DNA of 7,193 bases from Xanthobacteraceae bacterium. GTDB taxonomy: Bacteria; Pseudomonadota; Alphaproteobacteria; Rhizobiales; Xanthobacteraceae. The DNA is taken from the NCBI GenBank assembly GCA_030043175.1, contig JASHYD010001133.1:1-7193 (forward strand). The letters are read 5' to 3'. The translations under genes were made by a program, and so were the position numbers. The notes beneath the pieces are model-generated. The model did no database searches. It was not told where the DNA came from and was given only the letters and a program-made list of their open reading frames with translations. Position 1 is the stretch's first letter. Every line of letters begins with the position of its first letter. Shown piece after piece: positions 1-5,526 of this stretch.

Positions 1-428
1 TCAGATGTCCGTGTGTAGCTGCGTTAACGCCCGGCGTAAGACCAGCAACAACATTCCTGTCAAAAGCCCCCCTGATCTAAAGAGAAGTGGAGAAACATTT
101 CAATCTTCCCGCCAGTATAGCCTACCACCTTTCACAACAAGTATTATGGCTCTTATAGGAAGTATTCGTGAGCTACCCTGCGGCAAAACGGTGCCGGCAA
201 AGCCCCGCGATTCTGCGGAGGAAGCGGGCGTCGCGCCCAGTGATCCGGCGTTCGCTCAGTCAAAGGCCGGGCCGGACGCTTCCCGCAGGACCGTAAGGCA
301 GGATTTAAGGTTGTGCGGCGATGAGGTTGCCGCCTCGCGTGGCCGGCCCTATAGGGATCTGACCGTTTGATCGTTCGACGGTTGGATGCGTTGACTATGC
401 CTAGGACCAAAGCTGAGGAGAAACCCCG
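1..428. other. non-coding region upstream of sodB
   Basis: No reading frame here has a recognisable protein or a good ribosome site; the open frames are Arg/Ser/Pro-rich shadows. There are small palindromes (GGCCGGCC at 341-348, CCCTATAGGG at 347-356) and a 5-bp inverted repeat, ACCGT at 362-366 with ACGGT at 378-382. The sodB ribosome site lies at 415-420. I could not find a convincing -35/-10 pair, so the sodB promoter is probably here but is not located. Confidence 0.5.
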
Positions 429-1028
429 ATGTCTTTCTCGTTGCCCGATCTGCCGTATTCGTATGACGCGCTTGCGCCCTACATGTCGCACGAAACGCTT
501 GAATATCATCACGACAAGCATCACCTCGCCTACGTCAACAACGGCAACAATCTGCTCAAGGGGACCCCGTGGGAAGGCGAGTCGGTCGAGGAGGTGGTCA
601 AGGGTTCCTTCGGCAAGAACGCCGGCCTCTTCAACAACGCCGGCCAACACTATAATCACGTGCATTTCTGGAAATGGATGAAGCCGGGCGGTGGCGGTGA
701 CAAGATGCCGAGCGAGCTTAAAAACAGGATCGTCGCAGACCTTGGCTCGGTCGACAAAATGAAAGAGGACTTCATCCAGGCCGGCGTCACCCAGTTTGGC
801 TCGGGCTGGGCGTGGCTCGCCATCAAGGACGGCAAGATCATCGTTACCAAGACTCCGAATGGCGAAAACCCGCTCGTTCACGGCGCCGAACCGATCCTCG
901 GCTGCGACGTGTGGGAGCACTCCTACTACATCGATTACCGCAATCGGCGTCCCGACTATCTCAAGGCGTTTGTCGAGCACCTGGTCAATTGGGATTACGT
1001 GGCTGAAATGATGGCTGCAGTCAAATAG
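429..1028 (+). CDS. sodB: superoxide dismutase, Fe type
   Basis: Cytoplasmic superoxide dismutase (199 aa) converting superoxide to hydrogen peroxide and oxygen. The whole Fe/Mn-SOD fold is present. The N-terminal helical domain (about 1-90) holds EYHHDKHH, and the C-terminal alpha/beta domain holds the family signature DVWEHSYYIDY. By alignment with E. coli SodB the metal ligands are His27, His77, Asp160 and His164, with the gateway Tyr at 35. The outer-sphere Gln is in the N-terminal domain (Gln73, four residues before His77), while the C-terminal position where Mn enzymes carry Gln reads NGENP. This favours iron, though cambialism cannot be excluded. There is no signal peptide. The start is fixed by GAGGAG at 415-420, eight bases before ATG. 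It appears monocistronic: the next gene is 1.2 kb away on the other strand. Length is typical of bacterial FeSODs. Confidence 0.97.
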   Translation: MSFSLPDLPYSYDALAPYMSHETLEYHHDKHHLAYVNNGNNLLKGTPWEGESVEEVVKGSFGKNAGLFNNAGQHYNHVHFWKWMKPGGGGDKMPSELKNRIVADLGSVDKMKEDFIQAGVTQFGSGWAWLAIKDGKIIVTKTPNGENPLVHGAEPILGCDVWEHSYYIDYRNRRPDYLKAFVEHLVNWDYVAEMMAAVK

Positions 1029-1204
1029 ATGATTGATATGCAAGGATAATATCTGCTTTCCCGGGTACCCGCGGGCGCCCTTGCGTCATCACGTAAACGC
1101 CCGGCAAGCAGCACTTACGGCACCATCTGCGGCGCTATGCCGCCGCTTCTCATGTCCGGCCAGGCCCGAGTGCATCTCGGTCGGGTGAAGCATAGGGCCT
1201 CTTT

Positions 1205-1243
1205 GCTCTTGGAAAGAGCGGCGCCCCCAGTTGAGGGCGCCGC
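1205..1243. other. two abutting hairpins
   Basis: The first hairpin is GCTCTT (1205-1210), a 3-nt loop, then AAGAGC (1214-1219). The second is GCGGCGCCC (1218-1226), an 8-nt loop, then GGGCGCCGC (1235-1243): a perfect 9-bp GC-rich stem. They share bases 1218-1219, so both cannot be fully formed at once. Read on the minus strand, the GC-rich stem is followed by a pyrimidine stretch (TCTTTCC) but not a real T run, so it is at best a poor terminator. It may be part of a structured RNA. Confidence 0.5.
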
Positions 1244-1695
1244 AGGGCAACAGAGGAAGGGGTTTTGAGAGTTCCGAAACCGCCGCTCAGAGCAACATGA
1301 AACATCTAGGTTCTGCCCTAGAATTTGAGGGGCAAATACCTTGCGCGCGCCGCCATCTGCACGCGCGCCACCGCGACCGGCAGACGGTCGCCGGAAAACC
1401 CGCTGAGCACATGTGCAGTCGCCCCAGGAGATGAGGACGGCAACACCCACAACACTGGCCAGCGCCGATCCGTCGCCCCCAAGCAACGGCGCGGGCTTCT
1501 CTGCCCGTCACGGCATTGTCCACAGGCCCGATTGATGGTGCTAGCCGACGCGCGCATGATCACAAAATCTTGGCTAAGAAACTCGCCCCGCGTCGCCCTC
1601 ACGGCGTGGGTTTTTGCTGCGGCCGGCATCTAGCGGTGATCATCAATGGCTAGTGGCGACGGGTCGTCGCGACCCCTGATCGGAGATTTCCCCTC

Positions 1696-1728
1696 ATTAT
1701 ACGGTCTACAAGGCTTGGCGCGTATAAT
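1696..1728. repeat. 8-bp inverted repeat containing TATAAT on each strand
   Basis: ATTATACG (1696-1703) and CGTATAAT (1721-1728) are perfect inverted copies separated by 17 bp. Each arm contains TATAAT reading outward (minus strand at 1696-1701, plus strand at 1723-1728). This could be a regulator-binding dyad or back-to-back -10 elements, but no matching -35 hexamer lies at the right distance on either strand. The symmetry is seen directly; any function is a guess. Confidence 0.4.
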
Positions 1729-1748
1729 CCGCTTATAAAGTTGGTGTG

Positions 1749-1772
1749 AGTGGATTTCGCCGCTTATCCACT
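1749..1772. repeat. 7-bp inverted repeat (hairpin)
   Basis: AGTGGAT (1749-1755) pairs with ATCCACT (1766-1772) across a 10-nt loop. The 8-mer CCGCTTAT occurs upstream at 1729-1736 and again across the loop at 1760-1767, so the stretch has both direct and inverted symmetry. There is no T run on either side. Function unknown. Confidence 0.4.
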
Positions 1773-1817
1773 TTCAATGCGAGCAAACCGTCAGGGCATG
1801 TTGAATGCGGACACTCT

Positions 1818-1843
1818 ATTAGAAGGCAGGATTAGAAGGCAGG
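1818..1843. repeat. perfect tandem duplication of a 13-mer
   Basis: The 13-mer ATTAGAAGGCAGG occurs twice head-to-tail at 1818-1830 and 1831-1843 with no mismatch. This is an apparent simple slippage duplication, just beyond a minus-strand T run. It could vary in copy number between strains. No gene is interrupted. Confidence 0.9.
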
Positions 1844-1847
1844 GACG

Positions 1848-1869
1848 AAAAAAAGTGCGAAAGCCACTT
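1848..1869 (-). terminator. candidate intrinsic terminator, minus strand
   Basis: Read on the minus strand, AAGTG (1869-1865) and CACTT (1857-1853) form a 5-bp stem around a 7-nt loop. The run of T then continues to 1848, seven T in all, the first two within the stem. This is the best T-tract terminator shape in the window, but the stem is short and AT-rich. It would end a transcript running leftward from the 2241-2516 gene (about 370 nt past its stop) or from a non-coding start in between. Confidence 0.35.
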
Positions 1870-1966
1870 CAATCGATTAGCCACCTGAGCGCCGTCAGAA
1901 CCCATTAGCCGTCTTTCAGTCGGACCTGATCACCTGCTGCGGACAAGGCCACGGCAGCCGTCACCT

Positions 1967-1990
1967 CGGCGCGTTTGCCGTCACGCGCCG
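1967..1990. repeat. 8-bp GC-rich inverted repeat
   Basis: CGGCGCGT (1967-1974) pairs perfectly with ACGCGCCG (1983-1990) across an 8-nt loop. GCCGTCAC occurs at 1957-1964 and again at 1977-1984, so the loop and right arm repeat the sequence before the left arm. It could fold in RNA from either strand. No T run follows. Confidence 0.45.
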
Positions 1991-2161
1991 GGTGCGATCT
2001 TTGGACGTCCTAAACCGTTCGGGCAAGTCTACCGATCGCGAGAACTGGCGGGCTCTGCGGCAGTATCAAAACGGCGATCGATTGATCGGGCAACTGGCGC
2101 GCGAAAATTCCCGCGCGCTGACGACATCGACAATTTCGACCGCCTTTGCTTCTTCGAAACA

Positions 2162-2196
2162 GGGCAATATGGCCGGGCCTACCCTGCATATTGCCC
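2162..2196. repeat. 10-bp perfect inverted repeat downstream of the small exported protein gene
   Basis: GGGCAATATG (2162-2171) and CATATTGCCC (2187-2196) are perfect inverted copies around a 15-nt loop. The site begins 45 bp past the stop of the minus-strand gene 2241-2516. In that direction the stem is followed only by TGTTTCG, so it would be an imperfect terminator. It may instead be an mRNA-stabilising 3' hairpin or a protein-binding dyad. Confidence 0.5.
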
Positions 2197-2240
2197 AGCG
2201 ATCCGATCTGAAGGGCGCTCCGATTTAAAGAACGCGCCGC

Positions 2241-2516
2241 TCAGCTGGTCATGCAGGACGCAAGGAATGACCAACTCTTGCGGCCAGTGAGCTTTTGATC
2301 TTTCGATTGCTTGCGGCAATCCGCCCACTTGTCTTTTTCCTTGGCCCATTTGGCCCTTGCCTGGTTCCATTGTTTCGTTGTCCATTTCGACACGTCATCG
2401 ACCTTGGACGATGTTGACGATGACGGCTCTGGCGTCGCGGTTTGCGCCAGCGCCACTCCCGACATGATCATGCTGAAAACAGCGGCTGAGATGAGGGCGG
2501 ATCGAACGAACGACAT
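2241..2516 (-). CDS. small exported Trp-rich protein with PsiF-like Cys motif
   Basis: This 91-residue protein has a clear Sec signal peptide: a basic start, a hydrophobic core, and likely cleavage after ALA at residues 22-24. A Ser/Thr-rich linker (25-43) leads to a highly charged segment (44-91). Tryptophans at 50, 57 and 64 fall on a strict 7-residue spacing, with others at 45 and 82, and would stripe one face of a helix. Cys67 and Cys88 flank a KLTGRKSWSF segment. This C-x(20)-C arrangement with a central K-L-x-G resembles the repeat of PsiF-family proteins, whose function is unknown, and I recall similar exported proteins in Bradyrhizobium relatives. A periplasmic disulfide is plausible. 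The start is supported by GGGGAG nine bases upstream. The 217-bp gap to the next minus-strand gene suggests its own promoter, although I find none that is convincing. Confidence 0.85.
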   Translation of the reverse strand: MSFVRSALISAAVFSMIMSGVALAQTATPEPSSSTSSKVDDVSKWTTKQWNQARAKWAKEKDKWADCRKQSKDQKLTGRKSWSFLASCMTS

Positions 2517-2733
2517 TGGAATGGGCTCCCCGTTGGCGATTTTCTAAATCGGCGCAGCCACCCCCCTCGGCGCCGCTCCCCACCCCGCAGGCAGCGGAGC
2601 GCGGAGAGAGCGGCGCAGGGCAGGGCACTCCGCCGAAACGAAAATCCAAAACGGGCGCGTTCCTGGCGCGCGATTGCGGCGTCAGGAAGGCAGTCCCTGC
2701 TTCCCCAGTTGGACGTGGCCTGGGCGCGCGGGC

Positions 2734-3174
2734 TCAAACTCTGGCCGAAACGCTACGGCCAGCGTGCGCGTGATTTTCCGTCGGGGCTTTTGCGGTCGTG
2801 TCCGCGGGGAGTTGCAATACGGTGGCTTGTTGACCGACGCACAGATGAGTAAGCAGGACGATCTGCCCATCGGGAAACTCAACGGCGTCGTGGTGCGTGC
2901 ACGGATTATCCAAGTTGACTTGTCGGAATCGCCCAACCCGGTGAGGGATGTGCCGCGGCTCCTTCTTGAAAAAGCTCAGGAGAAATCCAGTCTCCTTTCG
3001 CCGCACCTCGCTTTCGAACGCGAGCTCGGTGCCGGGCAGCAGGCACACGGCAACCTTAGGTTCTCCAACCGCGGAGAATCCCTGTGTTGTCGTGTTCCAA
3101 AATTGCGTCGAAACTAACGTGTCGCCGACCTTGGCGGGCCGTGACGGGACTTCATGCAGACTGTAGTCGCACAT
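2734..3174 (-). CDS. conserved hypothetical protein, MCDYSLH family
   Basis: A 146-residue protein without signal peptide or membrane segment, probably cytoplasmic. I recognise the style (MCDYSLH start, VGEPKVAVCLLPGTELAF at about 36-53, FRQVNLDNP then HHDAVEFPDG at about 83-103, ending LQLP) from uncharacterised alphaproteobacterial proteins, but no function is known to me. Cysteines at 2, 44, 92 and 112 and the His94-His95-Asp96 cluster could bind a metal; that is only a suggestion. The residues after about 125 are polar, low in complexity and probably variable. An upstream ATG at 3237 would add 21 residues. I chose 3174 because AGGAG lies seven bases before it and because the conserved block starts there. 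The gene is separated from both minus-strand neighbours by more than 200 bp, so it is probably transcribed alone. Confidence 0.82.
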   Translation of the reverse strand: MCDYSLHEVPSRPAKVGDTLVSTQFWNTTTQGFSAVGEPKVAVCLLPGTELAFESEVRRKETGFLLSFFKKEPRHIPHRVGRFRQVNLDNPCTHHDAVEFPDGQIVLLTHLCVGQQATVLQLPADTTAKAPTENHAHAGRSVSARV

Positions 3175-3512
3175 TGAGAAGCTCCTATCGTTCAGCACCC
3201 CCTTTGCCAACCCGTTGCCCCCGCCGTGCTGTTCCACCTAATATGACAAATTCTCGGCTAAATGATGGAGCGGCGCGCCGGCGTTGAGCAAAGCCGTCGC
3301 GTGAGAAGGGCGCGCACAAGTCATCATCGAACATTGCCGCTCCCGGTTGCCCCACGTGCACCGCGAGCTTTGACGGGAGAGCAGGCTCGCCACATTCCGC
3401 ACGCTTGAGCTCGTGTCGTCTGGGCTTTCGTTCCAGCATTCTGACCGGTGTTGTTTGACCGGCCGCGTGCTTCAGAGTTGGGTTGCCGGGGCAAACCCGC
3501 CTCGCCGCCCGC
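3175..3512. other. intergenic region between two minus-strand genes
   Basis: It includes the ribosome site of the 2734-3174 gene (AGGAG, seven bases before its ATG) and presumably its promoter. Open frames here are Arg/Ala-rich and not recognisable. Other visible items are a 10-bp palindrome CGGCGCGCCG (3271-3280), a 7-bp direct repeat TGACCGG at 3442-3448 and 3456-3462 (14-bp period, within which CCGGT and ACCGG also form an inverted repeat), and a hairpin at 3480-3498 listed separately. I see no gene. Confidence 0.5.
3480..3498 (-). terminator. weak hairpin after the 3513-4376 gene
   Basis: On the minus strand GGGTTTGC pairs with GCAACCC around CCCCG, with one bulged base, about 15 nt past the stop codon. 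Position and GC-rich stem suit a terminator, but what follows (AACTCTG) is not a T run. Rho-dependent termination or simple mRNA 3'-end protection is equally possible. Confidence 0.3.
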
Positions 3513-4376
3513 TCACTTGTGCGTCTGCTTGAAATACCTCAAGTCTGGGGGCGCCTGGTCCTTTTTGGCTGGCATCAGCAGGCCGTCCCCGCTCAAGAAA
3601 TAGTTTTCCGCGCCGATGACGATCTGATTGTTGCCTTCGGTACAGGAGGTCAGGGTCCAGTTCGGACGCGGATTGGAATTGCGCCGGAATGTCTTATCGA
3701 CGCTCCAAGGCCGCGTCAGGGCGTGGTCGAACACCGTGATTTCGTCGTGAAGGAGGTTTGGGTCGTTCTTGTCGAGGTGGAACCGTTCCTTGAAGGTCGA
3801 CTCATTGTCGAAGTCCAGTGGCAGCCCGCTGGCGTCGTAAGCCCGCGGACCCTTGAACGGGCCGCGCGTTTCGACCTCCAGCACATCGTAGCGGCCGTCG
3901 CCGTCCTCATCGATCCATCTGCCGATGGCGTAGCCCTCGTAGGTCGGCTCAGCGTTCTTGGGCCAGTCGCGCCAGTCGCGGCCATCCGTGAAGATGCGGC
4001 GGACGTCGTGCCCGATCAGGATGTAGGTGGTTTCCGGCGTGATGACGTATTCCTCCCCCGGCAGCGCCATCAGGCGCGGCATGCCGCTCGGGAGGCAGCG
4101 GGCGGTCGGGTAATTGCCGAGTCCGCCCTTGGCCTGGTCGGCCATGCTCTCCTCATGGATCTTCTGATACTCCGCTGTCAGCGGGGCCTGTTGCGCCGGC
4201 CCCCACGCTTTGGTCGGGTCGAACTTGATCGCCTGCCCTCCGAGACGCGGGTTGATGGGGTCCCATTGGCCTTTCCAGTTCGGATATTTTGCGTCATCGG
4301 CCGCCTGAGCGCCGCCGATGGCCACGATCAGGACAGCGGCAAAAGCGAAGGCCCCGGCCGGGCTTTGGTACGACAT
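3513..4376 (-). CDS. exported protein of unknown function with EF-hand-like loop
   Basis: A 287-residue protein with a Sec signal peptide (hydrophobic 8-22, likely cleavage after AQA at 23-25), so probably periplasmic. Landmarks are CLPSGMP at 94-100, VRRIF at 125-129, a GYAIG core at 148-152, LTRPW at 220-224 and a late CTEGNNQ at 245-251. The same landmarks, in the same order, occur in the divergent gene at 4591-5436, so the two look like distant relatives. Between GYAIG and LEVETR sits an acidic loop, DEDGDGRYDVLE (156-167), with Asp at positions 1, 3, 5 and 9, Gly at 6 and Glu at 12: the spacing of a calcium-binding EF-hand loop. Cys94 and Cys245 could form a disulfide. No catalytic motif is recognised. 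I have seen similar proteins only as hypotheticals in alphaproteobacteria. The start is supported by GGAGG seven bases before ATG. Confidence 0.88.
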   Translation of the reverse strand: MSYQSPAGAFAFAAVLIVAIGGAQAADDAKYPNWKGQWDPINPRLGGQAIKFDPTKAWGPAQQAPLTAEYQKIHEESMADQAKGGLGNYPTARCLPSGMPRLMALPGEEYVITPETTYILIGHDVRRIFTDGRDWRDWPKNAEPTYEGYAIGRWIDEDGDGRYDVLEVETRGPFKGPRAYDASGLPLDFDNESTFKERFHLDKNDPNLLHDEITVFDHALTRPWSVDKTFRRNSNPRPNWTLTSCTEGNNQIVIGAENYFLSGDGLLMPAKKDQAPPDLRYFKQTHK

Positions 4377-4590
4377 TTACTATCCTCCCTGGTGGCGTCT
4401 GCGCTCGATCGCAATCGGCGTCCATTCGTGCAGTGCTGGACAGGATACACTGCGGGTGCGGCGCATGGAACGGCGGCGGCTTTCGCTTGCTCTTCCCGGG
4501 TGGCGCCGCACGATGCGCGCCTTACCGGCCGTGCGCAAATGCGCTACCTTGATTGGAGGGACAAAGGGAAACATGAAAGGAGGAGCAGCG
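4377..4590. promoter_or_regulatory. shared divergent promoter region
   Basis: These 214 bp separate the starts of two divergent, apparently related exported-protein genes, so promoters for both should lie here. At the edges are the ribosome sites GGAGG (minus gene) and AAAGGAGGAG (4577-4586, plus gene). Internally there is an inverted repeat (4430-4453) and a short hairpin GCGC-AAAT-GCGC near 4533-4544. No clear -35/-10 pair is visible, and no regulator gene lies in the window. Confidence 0.6.
4430..4453. promoter_or_regulatory. candidate operator: GCAGTG-N12-CACTGC
   Basis: Perfect 6-bp inverted arms (4430-4435 and 4448-4453) with a 12-bp spacer give an 18-bp centre-to-centre spacing, near two helical turns. 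It sits between the divergent starts, about 55 bp from the minus-strand start and 140 bp from the plus-strand start. This is the type of site bound by a dimeric repressor or activator. A 6-bp dyad can arise by chance, so the assignment is tentative. Confidence 0.35.
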
Positions 4591-5436
4591 ATGTCCTCGC
4601 TGACGTTGAGTGCGAGGTTTCTGGCGAGCGCAGCCGTGGCCTCGCTTATGGTAGCGGCGAGCGCACCCGCTTTGGCGCAACAGAAGACGGCACTGCCGGA
4701 TTTTTCGTCGAACCAGGTCGGGTGGGTCGGGGTAAACGGCGGTGGGCCCGGCTTTGAACCCGTTGCGGGCCGCGTGCCGCCCGTCAGCAGCGATCCGGCG
4801 CATCCCTTCGTTCCCAACGGCTCCGGCCGGCAGCCCACCTATCGGATCGCCGATCTCGCCAATCCGAACTTGAAGCCGTGGGTCAAGGAGCACATGAAAA
4901 AGGACAATGCGGAGGTACTCGCCGGCAAGGTCGCCTTTACGGCGCGATCAAGCTGCATGCCGGCGGGCGTTCCGGGATTCATGGCTTATGGCGGCGCAAA
5001 CCCGGTCTATTTCCTGCAAACGCCCAGGCAGGTCTGGATGATCTATTCGGGCGATCAGCAGGTGCGTCGTATTTATCTCGACGTGCCCCACTCGGCCAAT
5101 CCGAAGCCATCCTGGTACGGGGAGTCGGTTGGGCATTATGAGGGGGATGCGCTCGTCATCGACACCATCGGTCAGAATGCCAAGACAGTTCTCGATCCAT
5201 ACCGCACGCCGCATACCGGAAGGCTGCACGTCGTGGAGCGCTGGCAAATGGTCGAGGGCGGCCAAGCCATGGACGTGACCTTTACGGTTGATGACCCGGA
5301 CGCTTTCAATGAGCCGTGGTCCGGAACGCGTCGCTACCGGCGTGTGCAACAACCGCTGCTCGAAGAAGTGTGCGCCGAGAACAATCAGCACCTCTTCGAT
5401 TATCACATTCCGGTCGCCGACGCGCCCGATTTCTAA
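4591..5436 (+). CDS. exported protein of unknown function, divergent relative of the 3513-4376 product
   Basis: A 281-residue protein with a textbook Sec signal peptide (hydrophobic 10-25, cleavage after ALA at 27-29, mature start QQK), so probably periplasmic. Landmarks are GRQPTYRIADL (79-89), CMPAGVP (122-128), VRRIY (158-162), PSWYGESVGHYEGD (173-186), PHTGRLHVVERW (207-218), FNEPW (239-243) and CAENNQHLFDYH (261-272). These match, in order, the Cys-Pro-Gly, VRRI, Gly-core, PW and Cys-Glu-Asn landmarks of the divergent neighbour, but the EF-hand-like loop is absent. I recognise the style from hypothetical proteins of proteobacteria; no activity is known to me. Upstream in-frame starts exist (for example ATG at 4573), but AAAGGAGGAG five bases before 4591 and the signal peptide fix this start. 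The formamidase-family gene follows after 90 bp and is probably co-transcribed. Confidence 0.88.
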   Translation: MSSLTLSARFLASAAVASLMVAASAPALAQQKTALPDFSSNQVGWVGVNGGGPGFEPVAGRVPPVSSDPAHPFVPNGSGRQPTYRIADLANPNLKPWVKEHMKKDNAEVLAGKVAFTARSSCMPAGVPGFMAYGGANPVYFLQTPRQVWMIYSGDQQVRRIYLDVPHSANPKPSWYGESVGHYEGDALVIDTIGQNAKTVLDPYRTPHTGRLHVVERWQMVEGGQAMDVTFTVDDPDAFNEPWSGTRRYRRVQQPLLEEVCAENNQHLFDYHIPVADAPDF

Positions 5437-5442
5437 GCGCAA

Positions 5443-5478
5443 GGGCACAGGCGCGGCTGCAGGAACGCGCCTTTGCCC
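5443..5478 (+). other. strong intercistronic hairpin
   Basis: GGGCACAGGCGCG (5443-5455) pairs with CGCGCCTTTGCCC (5466-5478): 12 of 13 positions match, with a single C/T mismatch and a 10-nt loop. It begins six bases after the stop of the upstream gene and ends 48 bases before the formamidase-family start. No T run follows (CCGCGAG), so a standard terminator is unlikely. A processing or stabilising stem, or partial attenuation setting the ratio of the two products, fits better. Confidence 0.6.
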
Positions 5479-5526
5479 CCGCGAGTGAACCCACCTACAA
5501 AGATTTTGATCGGAAGGGGTGAAAAA

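Larger units (their letters stand above)
1029..2240. other. 1.2-kb gene-poor region between convergent genes
   Basis: It lies between the 3' ends of sodB (+) and the small exported protein (-). None of its open frames shows a recognisable protein, a good ribosome site or balanced composition, so I call no gene. It does hold many perfect inverted repeats. Besides those listed separately, there is CCGAG/CTCGG (1166-1180), CTAGG/CCTAG near 1306-1321, and GGGTCG/CGACCC (1661-1675, 3-nt loop). It could contain non-coding RNA, decayed genes or long 3' untranslated regions; the sequence alone does not decide. Confidence 0.5.

Noticed and set aside
1..60. Short minus-strand frame MLLLVLRRALTQLHTDI ending at base 1
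   Set aside because: Only 17 residues after its ATG, no independent support, and no recognisable product.
153..1043. 296-residue minus-strand open frame covering sodB
   Set aside because: It is antisense to the unmistakable sodB gene, has no ribosome site and no recognisable domain: a mirror frame of GC-rich coding DNA.
1115..1633. Several overlapping open frames on both strands of the gene-poor region
   Set aside because: They overlap one another in different frames, are Arg/Ala/Cys-rich and lack ribosome sites. No single frame shows a family motif.
1992..2228. 78-residue plus-strand frame
   Set aside because: No ribosome site and no recognisable motif, and it spans the 10-bp inverted repeat. 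Too little support to call.
2637..2663. GGAAC...CGTT pair on the minus strand upstream of the small exported protein, resembling an EcfG general-stress promoter
   Set aside because: The spacer is 18 bases, one longer than the usual 16-17, and the pair lies more than 100 bases from the start codon. A chance match is likely.
4318..4590. N-terminal extension of the 4591-5436 gene to an upstream ATG
   Set aside because: It would bury the signal peptide and overlap the divergent gene's start. The strong ribosome site five bases before 4591 settles the start.
3483..4757. 424-residue plus-strand open frame
   Set aside because: It runs antisense to the exported protein at 3513-4376 and then out of frame into the start of the 4591 gene. 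The minus-strand gene has a signal peptide and a good ribosome site; this frame has neither.
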